DNA from: CAZUXY01 sp964624235
Lineage (GTDB): Bacteria; Spirochaetota; UBA4802; UBA5368
Assembly (NCBI GenBank): GCA_964624235.1
Contig: CAZUXY010000007.1
Coordinates: forward strand, 23,748-87,747
Length of the DNA stretch: 64,000 nt
Direction: 5' to 3'
Shown: one piece after another, positions 34,372-41,369 of the stretch
Layout: the number at the start of each line of letters is the position of its first letter
Position numbering within the stretch: the first letter of the stretch is position 1
Translations under genes and position numbers: made by a program
Notes under the pieces: model-generated
Told to the model about the DNA's origin: nothing
The model's input: only the letters and a program-made list of their open reading frames with translations
Database searches by the model: none

Positions 34372-35808
34372 TTAGGCGTCTTTTTTCAGCAGATGATCGG
34401 GGTCCATCAGAATGGTGGCGGTCACGTGAGATCCCACCCCGGCGTGACTGATGGCCAGGGCTCGCCTGGCACCCTTCACCTGCAGGTCGGTCCAGTCTGA
34501 CGGTTTCTTCCGGTCGAACTCCTTCCAGAGTTTCTCGTCACCGTGTATTTCGCCCCAGCGGTTCCAGAGATGGCAGGCGATCTCGAAGGTCTGCATAATA
34601 CCCGTGGCACCCACGGCGTGCATACAGCCCAGCAGCCCACCCGAAAGATTCGAAGGGAGCTTGCCCGGTTTTCCGGTATGCGGATTGGTATGATAGCAGT
34701 CGCCGGACTCAACATAGTTTCGACCCTCGCCGTAGGGACGCACACCGATATCCTCGTAGGTCTGCATGTCGCTGATGGTGAAAGCATCGTGGAGTTCTAT
34801 AACATCCAGGTCTTCGGTGGGGTCTTTGATCCCGGTCATGCGGTAACCGTACCATGCCGCCATGCGGGCGGCCAGAAAGCCGGTGAATCCCGGGTACCGT
34901 TCACCTCCCGGGAAGCGTTTCCCCAGGTCTTTATACTGGTCAGCGGTCTCGTTTGGTAACAGAGGAATCTCCATGTCCCGCCGGTCCGCCGGACGCAGGG
35001 TATGGGAGCCTGCCGTTACCCATATCCGCAATGGTTTGTGTTTTGCTTTTTTAGTAAGCTCGACCGCCGTTTTTTCATCACAGATGATAGCGCAGGCCGC
35101 CCCTACGCTCATGAGGCATGCGTCCAGCGCCCGCAGGGGGTAGGCGACCACCGGAGACTTCAGTACATCCTCAACGGTGATCTTCATGGGGGCATGGGCG
35201 AAGGGATTAAATCGTGCATAGCCGTGATGCTTTACCGCAATCTCAGCCATGGTTTTACGGAATGATTCCTCCTCCTTGCCGAACACCTGCCAGTATTTCT
35301 GTGCCATGACCGCGTAATAACCGGTATAGATATGGCCCAGGGGAGACTCCCAGTCCTTATCGGCGGCGCATGAGATAAGAAAGTTTCCCTCATCGGTGGG
35401 CACCTCGTCCATACGTTCCCACCCCATGGCCAGTACGCAGTCCGAATAACCCGATGCAACCGCCTTTGCCGCTTCCCACAGGGTTGAGCCGCCGGTGGCG
35501 CCGCCGGTCTTCACCCCGATATTGCCCAGCGGATCAAGTCCCAGCCGGTCATGTATTACCGCCTCACCCAGAAGCTGGTCCCCGAAATGGTCGGCAAAAT
35601 GTCCGTAGTAGCAGGTGTGAATGTATTCCTTGAGCCGTGCCGGTTCCATATCGAGCATCCGGGCCGCCATGGTGAGGGCATCGATGCAGAGCTCCTCGGT
35701 GCGCTTGTCGGGCATCGCACGGTCGAACTTGGACTGTCCGGCGGTTACCAGATACACCGGTCGCAAGAACTTCGGGACTTTTAACTGCTTCTCACTGAAT
35801 TTTATCAT
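34372..35808 (-). CDS. Thiolase-like protein lacking the nucleophilic cysteine
   Basis: 478 residues of the SCPx/lipid-transfer thiolase group. Where thiolases have the acyl-accepting cysteine (NCSTGS-type motif) this protein reads KTGGATGGST (100-109), so the Cys is replaced by Gly. The other two sites remain: VIELHDAFT (His) and GCMHAVGATG (His). Proteins of this kind paired with DUF35 (for example Ltp2-ChsH2 and related steroid side-chain aldolases) perform retro-aldol cleavage of beta-hydroxyacyl-CoA instead of thiolysis. Here it is followed by DUF35 (8 bp) and acyl-CoA dehydrogenase and preceded by an XRE-cupin regulator. Retro-aldolase activity is an inference. Confidence 0.88.
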   Translation of the reverse strand: MIKFSEKQLKVPKFLRPVYLVTAGQSKFDRAMPDKRTEELCIDALTMAARMLDMEPARLKEYIHTCYYGHFADHFGDQLLGEAVIHDRLGLDPLGNIGVKTGGATGGSTLWEAAKAVASGYSDCVLAMGWERMDEVPTDEGNFLISCAADKDWESPLGHIYTGYYAVMAQKYWQVFGKEEESFRKTMAEIAVKHHGYARFNPFAHAPMKITVEDVLKSPVVAYPLRALDACLMSVGAACAIICDEKTAVELTKKAKHKPLRIWVTAGSHTLRPADRRDMEIPLLPNETADQYKDLGKRFPGGERYPGFTGFLAARMAAWYGYRMTGIKDPTEDLDVIELHDAFTISDMQTYEDIGVRPYGEGRNYVESGDCYHTNPHTGKPGKLPSNLSGGLLGCMHAVGATGIMQTFEIACHLWNRWGEIHGDEKLWKEFDRKKPSDWTDLQVKGARRALAISHAGVGSHVTATILMDPDHLLKKDA

Positions 35809-35871
35809 GATGCTTCCCCTTATAATATGGAATAATCGGGGACTGGCCCCGTATACAGGTCCTTACATGTA

Positions 35872-36414
35872 TTATAAAGTTCCCACCCACAACACCACGG
35901 CCAGATCTTTCGCCGTGTTGGATATAGACTGGTTTTCCGGTATGGACCAGTAATGCACCGCGTCACCGGTCTTGAGCGTGAAAGTGGAGTCGCCGTGGAC
36001 CAGTTCCACCGCTCCTTTCAGGACACATAACACTTCCTGGCCGTTCTTTATGTTTTTTCTGCCCGGGAGCCCTTTCCCCGGCTGTATAACCAGTACCGAG
36101 CTGTCGATTATTCTCCTGTTTTCAGGAGGGAAAAAGCGCCGGGTGATAAAACCCGAATGCGGGAAGTCGGCGTCTTCCCAGTCCGCACGCCGTATAACGA
36201 CACGCTTTTCCTGTTTCTGCGCCTCCCTGATCAGGTCTCCCGCATCCACCCCCAGTGCCGCACATATATTTACCAGGGTGTCCACCGAGGGAGAATTAAC
36301 GTCGTTTTCTATCTGGCTCAGGAATCCCTCTGAAATGCCCGCTTTCTCGGCGACCGTCCGCAGGGTCATTTTTCTTTCCTTACGCCGCTGCCTGAGTATC
36401 GCTCCAAGGTTCAT
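35872..36414 (-). CDS. XRE family regulator with cupin sensor domain
   Basis: 180 residues: an N-terminal helix-turn-helix (LGAILRQRRKERKMTLRTVAEKAGISEGFLSQIENDVNSPS split over 3-44) and a C-terminal cupin barrel (about 105-175, GQEVLCVLKGAVELVHGD ... GDAVHYWSIPENQSISN). Such regulators commonly sense a small molecule and control the adjacent catabolic operon. It lies 63 bp upstream of the thiolase-like gene on the same strand and is likely its regulator. Confidence 0.93.
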   Translation of the reverse strand: MNLGAILRQRRKERKMTLRTVAEKAGISEGFLSQIENDVNSPSVDTLVNICAALGVDAGDLIREAQKQEKRVVIRRADWEDADFPHSGFITRRFFPPENRRIIDSSVLVIQPGKGLPGRKNIKNGQEVLCVLKGAVELVHGDSTFTLKTGDAVHYWSIPENQSISNTAKDLAVVLWVGTL

Positions 36415-36482
36415 AGATCAATATTGTGTATTTATAAATATTTACTGTAGGTTAATATATGTAATTAATTAATATTTGTATT

Positions 36483-36511
36483 CTGTCAAGAAAAAATAAA
36501 TGTTGTATGAT
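36483..36511 (+). promoter_or_regulatory. Sigma70-type promoter pointing into the intergenic region
   Basis: CTGTCA (36483-36488), 17-base spacer, TATGAT (36506-36511). Transcription would start near 36518, 26 bases before a small ORF that has AGGAG at 36533-36537. Confidence 0.5.
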
Positions 36512-36543
36512 AAAAAAAATCAATAATCGGTGAGGAGTTGTGA

Positions 36544-36840
36544 ATGGTACCCGCGGCGAGACGCCGGACATTCATACACGAACACAGTGTATTAAATCAT
36601 ACCTGCGGCATCGACGGCCGCTCCATGGCTCACCCTGGGTTCATGGGTGCGTCGCAGGTAATTTACCGGGATGCGCGGCGTGGCCTACGCCCGTTGAGAT
36701 GCGAAAATAATCTTCCTGTGTGGTGTAAAGGCTGCCGAAATTTATGGGTGGCTAAAAACAACGGCGGTGCGACCGGCCGGAACCGTGCGCTGGCGGTTAC
36801 TGTAATATGGTTATGGAAAGAGCGGTATTATCCGGTATAG
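36544..36840 (+). CDS. Possible small ORF or structured leader, doubtful
   Basis: A 98-residue frame with a good promoter and AGGAG six bases before the ATG. The product begins MVPAARRRTFIHEH, has an early basic part, a CENNLPVWCKGC pair of cysteine motifs in the middle and a short hydrophobic end. I recognise no family, and the composition is not convincingly protein-like. The same DNA holds strong hairpins, so the transcript may be a structured RNA or leader instead. It runs 13 bp into the convergent cupin gene. Confidence 0.25.
   Translation: MVPAARRRTFIHEHSVLNHTCGIDGRSMAHPGFMGASQVIYRDARRGLRPLRCENNLPVWCKGCRNLWVAKNNGGATGRNRALAVTVIWLWKERYYPV
36574..36592. promoter_or_regulatory. Inverted repeat ATACAC-N7-GTGTAT
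   Basis: Perfect 6-bp arms (36574-36579, 36587-36592); GTGTATT recurs at 36426-36432 just upstream of the XRE-cupin start and in the inverted repeat at 32349-32372. It is a candidate binding site of the XRE-cupin regulator. Confidence 0.35.
36600..36660. ncRNA. Long hairpin, possible structured RNA
   Basis: TACCTGCG (36600-36607) pairs with CGCAGGTA (36653-36660). Within it CACCC (36631-36635) pairs with GGGTG across a short loop, and ACG/CGT extends the outer stem. A further GGCGT/ACGCC hairpin lies just downstream. No known RNA family is recognised. Confidence 0.3.
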
Positions 36841-37472
36841 AGCACCGCAAGGATCACCGCCGGATCTTTCATGTTGCTTTTCAGCGCGTGGGGTATGGAG
36901 GATAGATAATAGATACTGTCCCCCTCTTTCAGTATCTCATGTTTCTCGCCAAGCCGAATGGCGACCTCGCCCTCAATTACCAGCAAAAACTCCTCTCCGT
37001 CATGGTGTGAAAGCTCTTCAAGGTCCCCTGCGGGTTCCAGTGTCACGATGAAGGACTCCATGTGACGTTTCTGTACCCCGTTGGAAAGTGACTGGTAGAT
37101 GTACGCGGGGCGTTCCTGCAGCCCCGAAGGGATGCGTTTAATGTTCTTCCTTTCGTCTTTTCTTACGACCGAATAACTGTATCCCGAGGTATCATCGATA
37201 AGTACCCCCGTAGCGATCCTGAGTGACTTTGAAAGCCTTATGATGGAACCCAGATCGGGGAACACCTTGCAGTCTTCAACCTCTTTTAAAAAAGACTCGC
37301 TGACTCCGGCCTTCATGGCGAGCCGCTCCAGTGTCATTCCCTGCAGTTCTCTTATTTTTTTCAGGCGTTCACCTATGAGAATCTTTTTCTCGCCGCTCGT
37401 GGTATCCTGGTAATATCCGTCAAGGTCGTTCAGAAAATCTTCATAGTCCCTGCTTTCGAGGCGGGTTTTCAT
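36828..37472 (-). CDS. XRE family regulator with cupin sensor domain (second)
   Basis: 214 residues: an N-terminal extension of about 32 residues, an HTH (IGERLKKIRELQGMTLERLAMKAGVSESFLKEVE split over 33-66) and a C-terminal cupin (about 145-212, HDGEEFLLVIEGEVAIRLG ... GDSIYYLSSIPHAL). The cupin has the HxE-type opening (SHHDGEEF). It is closely similar to the 37774 protein in its C-terminal half. Target genes are unknown. Confidence 0.92.
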   Translation of the reverse strand: MKTRLESRDYEDFLNDLDGYYQDTTSGEKKILIGERLKKIRELQGMTLERLAMKAGVSESFLKEVEDCKVFPDLGSIIRLSKSLRIATGVLIDDTSGYSYSVVRKDERKNIKRIPSGLQERPAYIYQSLSNGVQKRHMESFIVTLEPAGDLEELSHHDGEEFLLVIEGEVAIRLGEKHEILKEGDSIYYLSSIPHALKSNMKDPAVILAVLYTG

Positions 37473-37773
37473 AACTGACCTCTCTTCAATAACAATGTAC
37501 TATCTTCGCCCGTACCGCCGTCACCGACGGTACAGGGTTGTCTGAACTGCCGTGACCCTCGCTCATCAGAACTTCCATTTAATCGGACAGAAAACCATCT
37601 GTATATTCTTAAGCCCGTGTACATAAATGCAAAATCATCAATCCATAGGCATATTGATACAAGACCGCCGCTGACTGTATCATTCCGTCAGGATTGAAAT
37701 GTATAACCGGAATGGATGATAGTCAACGCAAAAAAGCGGACCCCGGCCCGTGACCGATCAGTACAGCAGGAGA
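37473..37773. other. Intergenic region between two cupin genes
   Basis: No gene was seen in these 301 bases. A hairpin GTACCGCCG-TCAC-CGACGGTAC (37512-37533, one mismatch) lies 40 bases before the XRE-cupin start. CATTCCG/CGGAATG (37681-37687, 37708-37714) is a perfect inverted repeat 60 bases after the next cupin gene's stop. Both could be regulatory. Confidence 0.4.
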
Positions 37774-38298
37774 TCAGGATCCGTAAAACACGGCGAGTAT
37801 GATGGAATGGTCCTCGTCAAGGTTTTCCAGACGGTGCGGAATGCGTGCCTGATAATAAATACTATCCCCCTCGTACAGCGTTTCCTCCCGGTCTTTCAGT
37901 ACCACCTTAATGGTACCCTTCTGCACCAATATAAACTCCTCGCCCTTGTGGGATGCGAATTTGCGCGTTTCCCCTTTGCCCCTCAGGGTAATGATGAACG
38001 ACCGCATGTTGCGTTTATGTCTGCTGCCCGCAAGACCGTGATAATTATACTCCGGATGATCCATGGATACAAGGGTCGGAGAATGAACGATCTTTACATC
38101 TTTTTTGCGGATTACCGTGTATTCATCTTTTACACGGTGTTTTTTATGGAGGGTTATTCTGCCGTTTTTTCCGTAATCGGCAAGTTCAGCATAAAAATCC
38201 TCATATTCCTGAGTTGTATCTGACGGCAGAATCTCGTAATTATCACCGGGTATGTCTGAATTCTCTTCGCTTTCACTGTCATTTCTATTTTTGTTCAT
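37774..38298 (-). CDS. Cupin protein related to XRE-cupin regulators but without HTH
   Basis: 174 residues. The C-terminal part (about 85-174) aligns by eye with the regulator at 36828: RSFIITLRGKGETRKFASHKGEEFILVQKGTIKV ... EGDSIYYQARIPHRLEN. The N-terminal 80 residues are acidic then basic and contain no helix-turn-helix; instead a YEDFYAELADYGKNGRITL stretch echoes the YEDFLNDLDGYYQD of the paralogue. It looks like a paralogue that lost or never had the DNA-binding domain, and it may act by hetero-oligomerising or as a ligand sensor. Confidence 0.8.
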   Translation of the reverse strand: MNKNRNDSESEENSDIPGDNYEILPSDTTQEYEDFYAELADYGKNGRITLHKKHRVKDEYTVIRKKDVKIVHSPTLVSMDHPEYNYHGLAGSRHKRNMRSFIITLRGKGETRKFASHKGEEFILVQKGTIKVVLKDREETLYEGDSIYYQARIPHRLENLDEDHSIILAVFYGS

Positions 38299-38373
38299 TT
38301 ACAAATACTCCGCATGCAATGCAAACCCCATAATCTTAATAGAGAGTATAAACCATTCTCCGTAAAAAACCAA

Positions 38374-38403
38374 AAAAACCGCGCCTATGGGGATGCGGTT
38401 TTT
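38374..38403 (-). terminator. Intrinsic terminator of the ArsR-methyltransferase gene
   Basis: AAAAACCGC (38374-38382) pairs with GCGGTTTTT (38395-38403) around a 12-base loop. On the minus strand the stem is followed by GGTTTTTTT-like T tracts, 28 bases after the stop at 38431. It could also stop plus-strand transcripts. Confidence 0.75.
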
Positions 38404-38430
38404 CAGGCAGGCGGTTTCAGGTACGGGATT

Positions 38431-39345
38431 TCAGCTTTTTTCAGCCACATACAGGTTGAGAGCAAGGTTCCGCAGCAGACGGTACTGTTCCTGTTCCTTC
38501 ACAAGAAAACCGGTTTCCTCCAGCCAGCTTTCCATCTCGCCCCTGTCGAATCCAAGCCACCGGTCCCCGTAATGCTCCCTCATGTACTCGTCGATGTGCT
38601 TGTCCAGTTCCGCGATAATCAGGGTTTTTCCCGGTTTAAGTATCCGGTGGGCCTCGCGGATCCCCGCGCGGGGTTCCGACAGATGGTGCAGCGTCATAAC
38701 CGCCACGGCCACGTCGGCATCGGCGTCTCTGACCGGCACGTGTTCCAGCTCGCCCAGCCGTAATTCTATACCTGCGCTGTTTTCCGAAAACCGTTTTCGG
38801 GCCTCTTCAAGCATTTCAGGTGAACTGTCAATACCTATAACCTTCTGAGCCTTCTCGACCAGTCGCACCGCGAGATCCCCGGTACCGCACCCCATGTCGA
38901 CCGCAACGTCGCAGCGGGGTACTTTTTTCAGTACGGCTTCGGCAACATCGAATTCTCCGTAGATGTCCCTTTTTATATGGTCCCAGTGTTTTGCGATGGA
39001 GTTGAAGAATTTTTTCGTACTGGCGCTTCTGTCGGCCAGAATACCGGCTGCGTATTCAAGATCTTTACCGAAAACCGGATCGGCCGCACCCAGCCCCTTT
39101 ACCAGCGCCGCAAGGTGCCCGCTGCCGTCCTCCGGCTCCCACCGGTAAAAAACCCAGAGCCCGTCGCGTCGGGATGACAGCAATCCGCTTTCGCTCAGTA
39201 TCTTCAGGTGACGTGAAACCCGCGACTGCCCCATGCCCAGAATGGAAACTATCTCATTGACGCTGAGTTCATAGTCGAGCAGCAGATGAAAAATCCTCAA
39301 CCTGGTCCCGTCCGCCAGGGCTTTAAAATAATTCAATGCCTTCAT
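38431..39345 (-). CDS. ArsR-type HTH fused to SAM-dependent methyltransferase
   Basis: 304 residues: an ArsR winged helix (ALADGTRLRIFHLLLDYELSVNEIVSILGMGQSRVSRHLKIL split over 9-50) followed by a class I methyltransferase (VAVDMGCGTGDLAVRLV near 147-163, GIDSSPEMLEEA, AVMTLHHLSEPRAGIREAHRILKPG). This fusion is known in deltaproteobacteria and other anaerobes, often near methionine-cycle genes, but none is adjacent here. No metal-binding cysteine pair (CxC) is in the HTH. The sensor may respond to SAM or SAH levels; that is inference. Confidence 0.9.
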   Translation of the reverse strand: MKALNYFKALADGTRLRIFHLLLDYELSVNEIVSILGMGQSRVSRHLKILSESGLLSSRRDGLWVFYRWEPEDGSGHLAALVKGLGAADPVFGKDLEYAAGILADRSASTKKFFNSIAKHWDHIKRDIYGEFDVAEAVLKKVPRCDVAVDMGCGTGDLAVRLVEKAQKVIGIDSSPEMLEEARKRFSENSAGIELRLGELEHVPVRDADADVAVAVMTLHHLSEPRAGIREAHRILKPGKTLIIAELDKHIDEYMREHYGDRWLGFDRGEMESWLEETGFLVKEQEQYRLLRNLALNLYVAEKS

Positions 39346-39424
39346 CGGCGCAGCATGGTAAGTCTGGAATTCATTGTTCCTGTTTCCATGAACGCTTTAC
39401 ACCTGTAGCCGGGGAAGAAACCTG

Positions 39425-40270
39425 TCATTTCACCGCACCTTTCGGTTTCGCCGCACTTAATCCGGCTTTAACCATTTTTTTCTCGCCCTGCTTCTCAAGC
39501 CAGGGCCAGAGCACGGTTACCAGTTTCGGGAATACCATGATCAGGCGGGGAAAGAATCCCTGCGAAGCGGGGACGACTACCTCCACCTTCTTACGTGAGA
39601 TGGCTTTGCGTACCGCATGGGCGACCTCAACGGGACTCTGCGGATCACTTAAGAAGGTGAGTGGCGATCCGCCGTGCGTCGCTTCATACTTCAGCATCGG
39701 CGTGTCCACTGAATCGGGAAAGACGGTCGCCACATGGATCCCACGGGTTTTCAATTCCATGTGGAGGGTGAGGAACAGCCCCCTGAGGGCGAACTTCGTG
39801 GCGGTATAAATCGAACTGCGGGTCTCCGGGACTATACCCGCAAGCGAAGCAATGGTGACGATATTTCCCCCACCGCGGGATTTCATGTACGGAATGACCT
39901 CACGGGTGCAATACAGCGGGCCCATCAGATTGACCCCTATCTGCCTGGTAATCTCGGCTTCGCCGCAGTCCTCGAAAAGGTTCGGCGTTATCACACCGGC
40001 ATTATTGACCAGAATATCTATTCCGCCGAAATGCTTCGCCCCTCTGGCCATCATTGCCTTGATCTCCCGGGGTTTCGTAATATCACAGCGTACGGCTAAA
40101 GCATCTTTCCCGAAAACCTTCACGGCCTTCGCAAGGGCGTTGTTGTTGATATCGGCAAGCACGCAACGGACACCCATTTTGATAAAAAGATCCGTAATGG
40201 CTGTACCGATCCCCCCGGCAGCTCCGGTGATAACGGCAACCTTCCCCTTCATTCCCGTATCCCCGTTCAT
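39425..40270 (-). CDS. Short-chain dehydrogenase/reductase
   Basis: 281-residue SDR: cofactor motif TGAAGGIG (15-22), NNAGV, and the active site TIASLAG ... SIYTATKFALRG (Ser, Tyr, Lys). The C-terminal extension (about 235-281, FFPRLIMVFPKLVTVLWPWLEKQ) is hydrophobic and may anchor it to membrane, as in some lipid-metabolising SDRs. Its ATG overlaps the TGA of the upstream SDR (ATGA), so they are coupled. ATG at 40252 is an alternative start. Confidence 0.92.
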   Translation of the reverse strand: MNGDTGMKGKVAVITGAAGGIGTAITDLFIKMGVRCVLADINNNALAKAVKVFGKDALAVRCDITKPREIKAMMARGAKHFGGIDILVNNAGVITPNLFEDCGEAEITRQIGVNLMGPLYCTREVIPYMKSRGGGNIVTIASLAGIVPETRSSIYTATKFALRGLFLTLHMELKTRGIHVATVFPDSVDTPMLKYEATHGGSPLTFLSDPQSPVEVAHAVRKAISRKKVEVVVPASQGFFPRLIMVFPKLVTVLWPWLEKQGEKKMVKAGLSAAKPKGAVK

Positions 40271-41115
40271 TTATTCAGATCCTTACGCGCCTTTTCGTAA
40301 TCCCTGTCGATAATCATACGCACCAGCCCGGGCAGATGGCGAAATACTCTCCATATCAGGCCGGCTTCTCCGGGTAGTATGTTAAAACGCTTTTTCACTA
40401 TCCCATCGACGAATTTTTCCGCCACCTCCTCCGCTGTCATAAGCCTGGCCTTCTCTGACATGATGGCGCATTCCCGCGGTTTGGTTTTGTTTTCAATTTC
40501 ATAACCCGGCGTGTCGGTGTCCGGAGGATAAAGCAGGGAAAATCCGATATTATAAGGTTTCAGCTCATGACGCAGCACTTCGGTCAGTCCCACAATCGCG
40601 AACTTGGTCGGGGCGTATGAAGCGTAGCCCATTATTCCGAAATAACCCATCATGGACGACACATTGGCGATATAGCCCCTTCTCTCTTTCATATAATACG
40701 GTAAAAGCGCCAGGATGGGGACCAGCTGTCCGTAGTAATTGACCTCCATGTTCTTTCTGAAATCGGCAACGGTGAGTTTTTCAATGTATTGCGGGTACGC
40801 ATAACCGACACAGTTTATGAGATAATCGGGGATCCCTTTTCGTTTTACGTATTTCTCAATCAGAGGTTTGAGTTTTTTCATATCGGTCGTATCCGCGGCA
40901 ATGGTTTCAATGAACTGTGCGGCCCCCTGTGGCCTCAGAGACTCAAGTTCCGATCCGGTACGCTTTAACGCTTCCCGGCCTCTGGCGATTATGCACACAC
41001 TGCCTCCACGCATCACTATTTCCCTGGCGGTCGCCTTACCGATCCCTTTGGACCCGCCCGTGATAACGGCGGATTTTCCCATGAAATCCTGTTTATGAAC
41101 GCTGCTTTCGGACAT
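40267..41115 (-). CDS. SDR similar to 3-ketodihydrosphingosine reductase
   Basis: 282 residues. Cofactor loop TGGSKGIG (19-26), active site Ser153/154, Tyr167 and Lys171 (NVSSMMGYFGIMGYASYAPTKFA). It has the distinctive stretch YPPDTDTPGYEIENKTKPRE split over 196-215, which closely matches the eukaryotic KDSR/FVT1 family. A C-terminal hydrophobic segment (IWRVFRHLPGLVRMII) follows. KDSR reduces 3-ketosphinganine. No serine palmitoyltransferase lies in this window, so the true substrate may be another 3-keto lipid. It is coupled to the second SDR and divergent from a long-chain acyl-CoA ligase. Confidence 0.88.
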   Translation of the reverse strand: MSESSVHKQDFMGKSAVITGGSKGIGKATAREIVMRGGSVCIIARGREALKRTGSELESLRPQGAAQFIETIAADTTDMKKLKPLIEKYVKRKGIPDYLINCVGYAYPQYIEKLTVADFRKNMEVNYYGQLVPILALLPYYMKERRGYIANVSSMMGYFGIMGYASYAPTKFAIVGLTEVLRHELKPYNIGFSLLYPPDTDTPGYEIENKTKPRECAIMSEKARLMTAEEVAEKFVDGIVKKRFNILPGEAGLIWRVFRHLPGLVRMIIDRDYEKARKDLNK

Positions 41116-41289
41116 TTACTTTCTCCACACGAGTTAGTTTATTACTGGACGTACAACAAGCCCCCTCCCCCGGCAGGGGACCGATACTGCTAAACATTTT
41201 ATAAACATTATTTTTTATATAGGTACTGACTCATGATAACGCCATTATAAAGAAAATCAAGATAAAAACCATTATTTAAGGTATATTTA

Positions 41290-41317
41290 TTGACGAATGG
41301 CAACTCAATCCTATATT
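41290..41317 (+). promoter_or_regulatory. Sigma70-type promoter of the long-chain acyl-CoA ligase
   Basis: TTGACG (41290-41295), 16-base spacer, TATATT (41312-41317). The start would be near 41324, giving a leader of about 46 bases before the ATG at 41370. Confidence 0.7.
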
Positions 41318-41369
41318 TCGGGAGGTCGCATACCCCGTGTATGGACTTATGGTTACCGGTAGCTGAATA

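Larger units (their letters stand above)
36415..36827. other. Structured intergenic region with promoter and small ORF
   Basis: These 413 bases contain a 12-bp AT-rich palindrome (36429-36440) next to the XRE-cupin start, a sigma70-like plus-strand promoter (36483-36511) and a possible small ORF (36544-36840). There are also an ATACAC/GTGTAT inverted repeat (36574-36592) and a long hairpin (36600-36660). Confidence 0.5.
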
